Source: Spirochaetales bacterium
Lineage (GTDB): Bacteria; Spirochaetota; Spirochaetia; Treponematales; Rectinemataceae
NCBI GenBank assembly: GCA_015657395.1
Contig: JADLKI010000009.1
Coordinates: 74,107-80,496, forward strand
Direction of reading: 5' to 3'
DNA length: 6,390 nt
Shown here: positions 1 through 5,416 of the stretch, piece after piece
Layout of the letters: the number at the start of each line of letters is the position of its first letter
Numbering within the stretch: position 1 is the stretch's first letter
Position numbers and translations under genes: made by a program
The notes under the pieces: model-generated
What the model was told of the DNA's origin: nothing
Databases searched by the model: none
What the model saw: only the letters and a program-made list of their open reading frames with translations

Positions 1-765
1 TAGAAGCGCCGCGTGGAAGCTGTCGCCCGCACCGATCGTATCGACGACCTTCACCCGCACCGCAGGGAATTCGAGGCGGTGCCGCCTCGTCACAATGATG
101 GAACCGCGCTCCCCCAGAGTGAGCGCCACAAGTTCCGGCCCCAATGCCAGCACCTTCGCCGCTGCTGCTTCGGCGGGCATCTCGTACACCCATTCGAGGT
201 CCGAGTCGCTCGCCTTTACAATTGCGCTGCGCCGGCACACCCACTCAAATCGGGCCCGGTATTCAGATTTTGACTGAATGAGGCTCGGTCTGACATTCGG
301 GTCGAAACTTATGAGCCGCTGTCCATGTTCACGCTCGATCAGAGAGAAAATCGTCGAACACGAGGGTTCTTCGACGAGAGAGATGGAGCCGACGAGAAGA
401 AACACTGCGCGCTCGGGAAGCTTCGCCGGCAGGTCCGCAGGCAAAAAAAAGCGGTCGGCCGCATCTGCCGAGTAGAAGGCGTATTTCGCGTTGCCCGCGC
501 CGTCGCGCTCGACAAAGGCCAGGGTCACCGCCTGGTCGTTCCGCACAAGCAGGGAAGTGTCGACACCCGAATCCTGCAGTTTTGAGACGATCCTGTCGCC
601 GAGAAAATCCTTCGATGTCTTTCCCACAAACCATGTCGGTGCGCTGAGCCGCGCAGCAGCGATTGCGCTGTTGTAGGGGCAGCCCCCGGGACAGGCCTCA
701 AAGAGAGCCCTCCCACGTTCGGAAGGCACCATATCGATCAGGCTTTCGCCGCACGCTGCAATCAT
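1..765 (-). CDS. PfkB-family carbohydrate kinase, fructokinase-like (C-terminus cut by window edge)
   Basis: Cytoplasmic ATP-dependent sugar kinase of the PfkB/ribokinase family, expected to phosphorylate the sugar brought in by the adjacent ABC importer. The minus-strand frame is open from an ATG at 765 to base 1, giving 255 residues; the family is usually about 300-320, so roughly 50-60 C-terminal residues lie outside. Visible motifs are the N-terminal sugar-binding stretch PGGCPYNSA (residues 26-34), FDPNVRP (154-160), and the second PfkB signature DTIGAGDSFHAALL (242-255) with the anion-hole GAGD and catalytic-base Asp248. The N-terminus CGESLIDMVP and FDPNVRP resemble fructokinases more than ribokinases, but specificity is inference. 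A purine-rich stretch (GGAGAAGAGGAG) precedes the ATG; the upstream ATG at 787 is out of frame. It is the last visible gene of the transporter operon, 110 bp after the binding-protein gene. A run of eight A (443-450) sits inside the gene with the frame intact on both sides. Confidence 0.9.
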   Translation of the reverse strand, partial: MIAACGESLIDMVPSERGRALFEACPGGCPYNSAIAAARLSAPTWFVGKTSKDFLGDRIVSKLQDSGVDTSLLVRNDQAVTLAFVERDGAGNAKYAFYSADAADRFFLPADLPAKLPERAVFLLVGSISLVEEPSCSTIFSLIEREHGQRLISFDPNVRPSLIQSKSEYRARFEWVCRRSAIVKASDSDLEWVYEMPAEAAAAKVLALGPELVALTLGERGSIIVTRRHRLEFPAVRVKVVDTIGAGDSFHAALL

Positions 766-875
766 CTCTCCTCTTCTCCGCCGCCATGTATTTCTGCCCG
801 GGTTTATTCATCCCCGGGGAATCAGGAAAGCAGGCCTCATGCCCGCTTTCCTGAAATTGTCAGGCCACTACGGGA
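766..875 (-). other. Intergenic gap with strong stem-loop(s) between binding-protein and kinase genes
   Basis: The gap holds a 14-bp inverted repeat: arms 822-835 and 841-854 around a 5-base loop (836-840). Read on the transcribed minus strand it is fully paired apart from one G-U wobble. It starts 21 bases after the binding-protein stop codon. A second, smaller GC-rich pairing follows: CCCGGG at 797-802 with CCCGGG at 813-818. Neither is followed by a run of U on the minus strand, so a classical intrinsic terminator is not supported. A role in 3'-end protection of the upstream message, processing, or partial attenuation before the kinase is inference. Confidence 0.7.
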
Positions 876-1814
876 TCACTGATACAGAACAGCCTGGATT
901 TTCGGATCATCGATATTGGTCTTGTCATACCAATAGAATCCGGTATCGACGAAGGTGGGAAGCTTCTCACCCTTCAGGGCCTTGACTGCGCTGGCGACGA
1001 CCTGATAGCCGATGCCGACGGGGTTCTGGGTGATGGCGCCCGCCATCTCGCCGGAGCGGACCGCAGCGAGCTGCTGCGCGCCGGAATCATAGCCGATCAC
1101 GACGAGCTTGCCAATCTTGCCCATTTCCTTGACGCCGTTCAGCACGCCGATCGCGGAGCCTTCGTTCGCGCCGAAGACGCCCTTGAGATTGGGGTGGGAC
1201 TGAATGATGGCCTTGGTGAGGTCGGTCGACTTGAGCTGGTCACCGCCGCCGTACTGGACCGTGACGATGGTGATCTTCGGATATTTGGATTTGATGCGGT
1301 TTACAAAGCCGTCGCGGCGGTCAATGCCCGTGCGGCTTGTCTGGTCGTGGACCACGACCGCTATTTCACCGGCACCACCGATCAGTTCAGCCATCTTGTC
1401 CGCGGCATAGGCTGCGGCCGCGATGTTGTCCGTGGCGCAGGTGGTGAGCGGAATGTTGCTGTCGACGCCAGAGTCGAAGGCAATGACGGGGATCTTCTTG
1501 GCCTGAGCCTGCTGCAGGTAGGGAATCGCTGCCTTGCTGTCGAGGGCTGCAAATCCGAGGGCCGAGGGGTTTTTGGCCAGGGCCGCAGCGAGCATGTCGA
1601 TCTGCTTGTCGACCATCGCTTCGGTCTCCGGTCCCTCAAACGTAATGGTCACGCCAAGCTCTTTGGCCGCCTGCTCGGCGCCCTGCTTGACTGCCTGCCA
1701 GAACTGGTGCTGGAAGCCCTTCGAAATGAGCGGAATGTAGTACTGCTGTGCAGAGAGCGAACCTACCGCGACCAGCATGAGTATGAATGCGAGAACGACC
1801 GTGCGTTTTTTCAT
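876..1814 (-). CDS. Periplasmic sugar-binding protein of a CUT2 ABC importer (RbsB-like)
   Basis: Captures a sugar in the periplasm and delivers it to the membrane permease. The 312-residue product has the periplasmic-binding-protein type I fold of the ribose/galactose group (Peripla_BP_4-like). I chose the ATG at 1814 rather than longer upstream starts because it opens a clean signal peptide (basic MKKR, a hydrophobic core, then LSA-QQ with likely cleavage after Ala22) and is preceded by the strongest ribosome site in the window, AAGGAGGAG, about 7 bases away. No cysteine lies at the cleavage site, so it should be a soluble periplasmic protein rather than a lipoprotein. Family-typical segments are IPVIAFDSGVDS, GANEGSAIGV, VIGYDSGAQQ and ITQNPVGIGYQ, spaced as in RbsB-type proteins. 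It is the third gene of the operon, 55 bp after the permease. The substrate could be ribose, fructose, allulose or another monosaccharide; sequence reading alone does not decide. Confidence 0.93.
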   Translation of the reverse strand: MKKRTVVLAFILMLVAVGSLSAQQYYIPLISKGFQHQFWQAVKQGAEQAAKELGVTITFEGPETEAMVDKQIDMLAAALAKNPSALGFAALDSKAAIPYLQQAQAKKIPVIAFDSGVDSNIPLTTCATDNIAAAAYAADKMAELIGGAGEIAVVVHDQTSRTGIDRRDGFVNRIKSKYPKITIVTVQYGGGDQLKSTDLTKAIIQSHPNLKGVFGANEGSAIGVLNGVKEMGKIGKLVVIGYDSGAQQLAAVRSGEMAGAITQNPVGIGYQVVASAVKALKGEKLPTFVDTGFYWYDKTNIDDPKIQAVLYQ

Positions 1815-1869
1815 GGCGTTACTCCTCCTTATACTTTCCGCTTCCGTACGGAAGCGGGTATTCCCTTTG
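1815..1869 (-). other. Permease/binding-protein intergenic stem-loop and strong ribosome binding site
   Basis: A perfect 20-bp palindrome at 1838-1857 can fold as an 8-bp stem (CCGCTTCC with GGAAGCGG) around GTAC. On the minus strand it lies 12 bases after the permease stop and just before AAGGAGGAG (1822-1830), the ribosome site of the binding-protein gene. No U-run follows, so it is not an intrinsic terminator. Stem-loops here are known in other transporter operons to mark processing or stabilise the 5' end of the abundant binding-protein message; that function is inferred. A protein-binding palindrome is the alternative, but no promoter elements are evident beside it. Confidence 0.7.
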
Positions 1870-2880
1870 TTATCTTCTCTTGCGGAGCATATCCATATAC
1901 ACCGCAAATATGATGATGATGCCCGTCGTCACAATCTGCCATTCCTGGGGCACCGACAGAATGCGCAGTCCGTTGGTCAGCGTGCTCATGATGAAGGCGC
2001 CGATTATCGTCCCCAGAATCGTTCCCTCGCCGCCCGACAGCGATGTGCCGCCGATGACCGCCGCTGCGATTGCGTCGAGCTCATAGCCCTGGCCGAGTCC
2101 CGGCTGTGCGGAGTTGAGCCGCGATGCTATCAGAATGCCGGCAATGCCGCAGATGAGGCCGTTGACCCCGTACACCGCGATCTTCCAGCGGTCCGTGTTG
2201 ATGCCAGACAGGCGCACGGCCTCCTCGTTCGAGCCGATGGCGAAGGTATAGCGCCCCAGAATGGTGTTGTTGAGGACAAAGCTCGCGAGAATGGCGAGCA
2301 CGAAAAGAATGATGACGGCATTGGGAATCTGGAAGTTTTCCAGGAACGGGAACATGGTGCCCATCGATATCTTGGAGAATGAAGGGGCATTGGTGAAATA
2401 GATGGGCTTTGAGTTGGCTATGATGAGCGAGAGCCCCTTCGTGAGCATGTTCATGCCGAGCGTGGCGATGAAGGGTGGAATCCTGAACTTTGCGACCATG
2501 ACGCCCGAGGCCAGGCCGCAGATCGTCCCCACGAGGAGCGCCACGAGCACGCCTACAATGACCGGCAGGTTCCACACCGCGACCGTCTGGGCAGCCATGA
2601 CGGCGGTGAAGGTCATCATGGTGCCGACGGAGAGGTCGATGCCGCCCGTGATGATGACAAAGGTGACGCCGACCGCCAACACACCGTTGACGGCGGTCGC
2701 CAGCATTATCGCGATGAGATTGTAGGGCTGAAAGAAATTCGGTGAGAGGATCGAAAAAACAATGATGAGGAGCACCAGGCTGGAGAATGCCAGCAGTTTC
2801 TGGCGGGCAGAAACGCCCCTCGCTCTTGACGCCATCTTTGCAGGCGATGTGACAGCGGCCGCGTTGGATTTATTCGCCAT
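1870..2880 (-). CDS. rbsC: CUT2-family ABC sugar permease (RbsC-like)
   Basis: Inner-membrane channel subunit of the sugar importer, expected to work as a dimer with the ATPase next to it. The 336-residue product is the usual length for the BPD_transp_2 (RbsC/XylH/AraH) family. Hallmarks are a cytoplasmic N-terminal tail of about 27 residues, GGIDLSVG (79-86), PPFIATLGM, AIGSNEEAVRLSGI (the cytoplasmic coupling region that contacts the ATPase), and near the C-terminus GYELDAIAAAVIGGTSLSGGEGT followed by IIGAFIMSTLTNGL. Hydrophobic segments fit roughly 8-10 membrane helices. I used the ATG at 2880, not the longer open frame upstream, because it starts the expected MANKS-type tail, has AAGGGAAGGA a few bases upstream, and avoids a long overlap with the ATPase gene. 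It follows that gene by 26 bp, consistent with co-transcription. The symbol denotes family resemblance; ribose specificity is not shown. Confidence 0.94.
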   Translation of the reverse strand: MANKSNAAAVTSPAKMASRARGVSARQKLLAFSSLVLLIIVFSILSPNFFQPYNLIAIMLATAVNGVLAVGVTFVIITGGIDLSVGTMMTFTAVMAAQTVAVWNLPVIVGVLVALLVGTICGLASGVMVAKFRIPPFIATLGMNMLTKGLSLIIANSKPIYFTNAPSFSKISMGTMFPFLENFQIPNAVIILFVLAILASFVLNNTILGRYTFAIGSNEEAVRLSGINTDRWKIAVYGVNGLICGIAGILIASRLNSAQPGLGQGYELDAIAAAVIGGTSLSGGEGTILGTIIGAFIMSTLTNGLRILSVPQEWQIVTTGIIIIFAVYMDMLRKRR

Positions 2881-2906
2881 AACAATTCCTTCCCTTTTTA
2901 TTGATA

Positions 2907-4424
2907 TTATGCAGTCTTCACCATTGTTTCCCGCTGGGTCGCGAGTTTCATGACTGCCTCTTCCGTCGCGGTCGCCCCGTCGAGTTCGCCGGTTATGCGG
3001 CCTTCGCACATGACCACGACTCTGTCGCTCATGCGCAGAATCTCGGGCAATTCCGAAGAGATCATCACAACCGCCTTGCCGAGCGAGGCCAACTCGTTCA
3101 GAAGCTGATAGATTTCCTGTTTCGCACCGACATCGATGCCTCGCGTCGGTTCGTCGAAGAAGAGCACATCGCAGTTTTTCACGAGCCACTTCGCGACGAC
3201 GACTTTCTGCTGATTGCCTCCAGAAAGGAATTTCACTTTCTGCAGAAGACTCGGCGTCTTGATGGAGAGGGCCTCCACCTGCTCTGAAGATGCTTCTTGC
3301 ATCTTTTTCGGTCTGAGCACACCCAGCGCGTTCATAAAGGTGGGCAAATCGGTCATGCAGATGTTGTCGACCAGCGGCATGCCCACCGCCAGGCCATAGC
3401 GCTTGCGGTCCTCCGAAAGATAGCCGATGCCGTGTTTCGCCGCATCCCGGGGATGGTGAATGACGACTTTCCTTCCCCTTATATATATTTCGCCCGAATC
3501 TACGGGATCCGCCCCGAACACGGCCCTCGCCACTTCCGTCCGCCCCGCGCCCATGAGCCCCGCAAAACCGAGTATCTCGCCCTTGCGCACGGTAAAGCCA
3601 ACATCCTTTACCAGACGTCCGCGATTCAGATTGCGGACCTCGAGGAGGACCTCGCCGGGTTTTCCCTTCGGCACGCGCCGCGCCGTCTCGTCGATCTTGC
3701 GCCCAACCATGAGGGAAATGATCTGGTCGAGGTCCGTCTCGGAAGCGCGGTGCGTCCCCATGTACTGCCCGTCGCGCAGCACGGTGATTCTGTCGGAGAT
3801 GCGGAACAGCTCGTCCATGCGGTGCGAAATGTAGATGATGCCCACGCCCTGCGAACGCAGATGCCGTATGATGTCGAAGAGCTCCTCCACCTCGGTGTCG
3901 TTGAGCGGAGAGGTCGGTTCATCCATGATCAGGACGCGCGCATTGAAGGAGAGCGCCTTCACGATCTCCACCATCTGCTGCTTGGCGATAGTGAGTTCTC
4001 CAACTTTCACTCTGGGATCCAAATCCACATGCAGCATGTCGAAGAGCTCTTTGGCCTTCGCATTGATGGCCTTCTCGTCGAGCAGAAATCCGCCCGAACG
4101 GCGGGGCTCTCTTCCGATGAAGATATTCTGGGCGGCGCTGAGATGGTTCATGAGGTTGAGTTCCTGATGGATGATGGAAATACCGAGCCTCTGGGCCGCA
4201 CGCGGATTGTTGATTTCGGCGGGTTTTCCGTTAATGAGGATCTCGCCCGAATCGCGCTGGTACACACCGGAGAGGATCTTCATGAGCGTCGATTTTCCGG
4301 CACCATTTTCCCCCACGAGCGTGTGCACTTCGCCGGGATAAAGGTCGAACTGCACATCCCTGAGCGCCTGAACGCCGGGGAAAGCCTTGCTGAGGTTTCG
4401 CACGACGATGATGGGTTCTGCCAC
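2907..4424 (-). CDS. rbsA: CUT2-family sugar ABC transporter ATPase, two nucleotide-binding domains (RbsA-like)
   Basis: Cytoplasmic ATPase that powers the importer; 505 residues, the normal size of the double-domain RbsA/MglA/XylG family. Domain 1 has Walker [10 protein letters not shown] (38-46), the variant signature [11 protein letters not shown], Walker B LIMDEPTS and the switch histidine in YISHRMDE. Domain 2 has the degenerate Walker [10 protein letters not shown] typical of this family, a canonical LSGGNQQKV signature, [14 protein letters not shown], and SSELPE in place of a switch histidine. Such asymmetry is normal here: one ATP site is expected to be weak or inactive. In domain 1 the usual SALT after DEPT reads SPLN, a small deviation. 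The start is GTG at 4424, with no in-frame ATG at the expected N-terminus ([17 protein letters not shown] follows); the ribosome site is modest (GAGG, about 8 bases upstream). It is first gene of the minus-strand operon, behind a promoter with TTGACA. Confidence 0.95.
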   Translation of the reverse strand: MAEPIIVVRNLSKAFPGVQALRDVQFDLYPGEVHTLVGENGAGKSTLMKILSGVYQRDSGEILINGKPAEINNPRAAQRLGISIIHQELNLMNHLSAAQNIFIGREPRRSGGFLLDEKAINAKAKELFDMLHVDLDPRVKVGELTIAKQQMVEIVKALSFNARVLIMDEPTSPLNDTEVEELFDIIRHLRSQGVGIIYISHRMDELFRISDRITVLRDGQYMGTHRASETDLDQIISLMVGRKIDETARRVPKGKPGEVLLEVRNLNRGRLVKDVGFTVRKGEILGFAGLMGAGRTEVARAVFGADPVDSGEIYIRGRKVVIHHPRDAAKHGIGYLSEDRKRYGLAVGMPLVDNICMTDLPTFMNALGVLRPKKMQEASSEQVEALSIKTPSLLQKVKFLSGGNQQKVVVAKWLVKNCDVLFFDEPTRGIDVGAKQEIYQLLNELASLGKAVVMISSELPEILRMSDRVVVMCEGRITGELDGATATEEAVMKLATQRETMVKTA

Positions 4425-4442
4425 GCCTCTTGCCTCGCTTTC

Positions 4443-4458
4443 ATGTATACGTTTACAT
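4443..4458. promoter_or_regulatory. LacI-type operator O1 in the transporter leader
   Basis: ATGTATACGTTTACAT is a 16-bp palindrome with one mismatched pair (4448/4453) and the central CG typical of LacI-family operators (also close to catabolite-response elements). It lies just downstream of the predicted transporter start point, the classic position for a repressor. The half-site ATGTAAAC recurs in the second palindrome at 4507-4522. No LacI-family gene is in the window, so the binding protein would be encoded elsewhere. Confidence 0.65.
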
Positions 4459-4469
4459 TTGCTTTGATT

Positions 4470-4498
4470 ATTTTCAGGGCACTTTTAAAATCTGTCAA
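4470..4498 (-). promoter_or_regulatory. Predicted sigma70-type promoter of the transporter-kinase operon
   Basis: On the minus strand, TTGACA (4498-4493) is a perfect -35 box. After 17 bases comes GAAAAT (4475-4470), matching TATAAT at four of six positions. Transcription should start near 4463, leaving a leader of about 40 bases before the GTG of the ATPase gene. Palindromes O1 and O2 sit on either side of this promoter. Confidence 0.7.
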
Positions 4499-4506
4499 GA
4501 GTGAAA

Positions 4507-4522
4507 ATGCAAACGATTACAT
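4507..4522. promoter_or_regulatory. LacI-type operator O2 upstream of the transporter promoter
   Basis: ATGCAAACGATTACAT is a 16-bp imperfect palindrome (two mismatched pairs) with a central CG. Its half-sites, ATGCAAAC and ATGTAATC, are close to those of O1. It lies 8 bp upstream of the transporter -35 box and 20 bp upstream of the -35 box of the divergent regulator promoter, so it could affect both. Its centre is 64 bp from that of O1, about six helical turns, which would allow binding on the same face of the DNA. Confidence 0.55.
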
Positions 4523-4542
4523 AAAATTTTGCGGCCGGCACC

Positions 4543-4571
4543 TTGCACGCCATCGCACTTGGTGCTATATT
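4543..4571 (+). promoter_or_regulatory. Predicted sigma70-type promoter of the DeoR-family regulator
   Basis: TTGCAC (4543-4548), a 17-base spacer and TATATT (4566-4571) form a good sigma70-type promoter on the plus strand. The start point would be near 4578, giving a leader of about 60 bases that holds the CGAA repeat cluster and then the ribosome site of the regulator gene. It diverges from the transporter promoter. Confidence 0.7.
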
Positions 4572-4584
4572 TAAGAAAGTGAAT

Positions 4585-4630
4585 CGAAGTATTTTCGAAG
4601 ATATTACGAAAGAATTCACGAAGTCTTTCG
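4585..4630 (+). repeat. Four helically phased CGAA direct repeats: candidate DeoR-family operator
   Basis: CGAA occurs at 4585, 4596, 4607 and 4619, i.e. with start-to-start steps of 11, 11 and 12 bases, each followed by a short A/T-rich stretch (consensus about CGAAGNNNTTT). The cluster lies between the predicted start point and the ribosome site of the regulator gene. Several DeoR-family repressors bind repeated short half-sites at their own promoters, so autorepression is the natural inference. The last part also holds an inverted pair, CGAAAG (4607-4612) and CTTTCG (4625-4630), which could fold just before GGAGG. Confidence 0.55.
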
Positions 4631-4639
4631 GAGGTGAAC

Positions 4640-5395
4640 ATGCTTTTTGATCTGAACGATCGCGACAAAGCCATCCTCGAGCTGCTCGCGGATCGCAGTT
4701 TCATCTCCGTCTCCGAACTGGCGAATGCCCTCGGTGTTTCCGAGGTGACGATACGCGGCGATCTCTCCACTCTCGAAGAGCGCGGCTATCTCCTCAGAAC
4801 CAGGGGCGGCGCTGTACCCTCAATGCACAGGAGCATCCTCGAGCACCAGAAGCTGCACATGGAAGAAAAACAGCGCATCGCAAGGAAAGCGGCGGAGCTC
4901 GTCTGCGACGGCGACCGGATCATGATCGAGGCCGGCACCACGACTGCGCTCATATCGAGGTACCTCATCGAGAAACAGGATGTGCAGATAGTGACCAATT
5001 CCATGCTGGCCTTTTCATACTCCCGCACGAATCCCTTCATAAACCTGATTCTCACGGGAGGCACCTTCAGGCGCGAGACAGAATCGCTGGTGGGCCCGAT
5101 AGCCGTGCAGAGCCTCGGCAGCTTCAATGCGCGCCTCGCGTTTGTCGGCACCGACGGTTTCTCCATACAGAGGGGAATGACGACCCAGCTCACCGAAGGG
5201 GCTGAGATTGTCCGCGCGATGAGCAAGCTGGCGGAGATCACCTGGCTCATCGCCGACTCCTCGAAGTTCGACAGAGCCGGCTTTGTCAGTGTGCAGCCGC
5301 TCAACTCCGTGCACGGCATCATCTCCGACACAGGTCTGTCCAAGGAAGCTATAGAGGCGCTCCAGGCCGAAGGGCTTGAAGTGCTTCTCGCATAA
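4640..5395 (+). CDS. DeoR-family transcriptional regulator of sugar metabolism
   Basis: DNA-binding regulator, usually a repressor released by a phosphorylated sugar. The 251-residue length is typical. The N-terminal winged helix-turn-helix includes VSELANALGVSEVTIRGDLSTL (residues 24-45), ending in the family's RTRGGA (53-58); the common IRRDL reads IRGDL here (Gly40). The C-terminal effector domain (DeoRC, an ISOCOT-type fold) shows IEAGTTT (96-102), VTNS (118-121), LTGGTFR (138-144), SLVGP (149-153), FVGTDGFS (168-175) and later ADSSKFDR. I start at ATG 4640 because GGAGG (4630-4634) is 5 bases upstream; a GTG at 4634 would overlap that site. It is transcribed away from the sugar importer, and the E2 gene begins 21 bp after its stop. 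Likely targets are its own promoter through the CGAA repeats, and possibly the importer. Its effector would plausibly be the sugar phosphate made by the neighbouring kinase; that is inference. Confidence 0.93.
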   Translation: MLFDLNDRDKAILELLADRSFISVSELANALGVSEVTIRGDLSTLEERGYLLRTRGGAVPSMHRSILEHQKLHMEEKQRIARKAAELVCDGDRIMIEAGTTTALISRYLIEKQDVQIVTNSMLAFSYSRTNPFINLILTGGTFRRETESLVGPIAVQSLGSFNARLAFVGTDGFSIQRGMTTQLTEGAEIVRAMSKLAEITWLIADSSKFDRAGFVSVQPLNSVHGIISDTGLSKEAIEALQAEGLEVLLA

Positions 5396-5416
5396 TTAAG
5401 AGAGGAAGAACAAGGT

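Noticed and set aside
822..854. Intrinsic terminator after the binding-protein gene
   Set aside because: The stem is strong but no U-run follows on either strand, and the kinase reads on in the same direction as an expected part of the pathway.
1815..1907. Longer N-terminus for the binding protein, starting at 1907
   Set aside because: It would place 31 unrelated residues before a clean signal peptide, run through the stem-loop and overlap the permease gene; ATG 1814 has an excellent ribosome site.
1194..1913. 239-codon open frame on the plus strand opposite the binding-protein gene
   Set aside because: It shadows the binding-protein gene and runs across the intergenic gap, with no family resemblance.
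2881..3189. Longer N-terminus for the permease, starting at 3189
   Set aside because: It would overlap about 280 bp of the ATPase gene and add an arginine-rich extension atypical of the family; ATG 2880 fits the usual length.
4280..4444. Out-of-frame upstream ATG at 4444 in the ATPase leader
   Set aside because: No ribosome site precedes it, the start lies inside the O1 palindrome, and the product has no resemblance to any family; a leader-peptide role is not supported.
4443..4458. O1 as a CcpA catabolite-response element
   Set aside because: It resembles the cre pattern but mismatches it at one position, and nothing in the window suggests a Firmicute host. A generic LacI-family operator is the safer call.
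3297..4574. 425-codon open frame on the plus strand opposite the ATPase gene
   Set aside because: It is antisense to a textbook RbsA gene with all motifs intact. Its product shows no recognisable domain and its length is a by-product of codon bias in GC-rich DNA.
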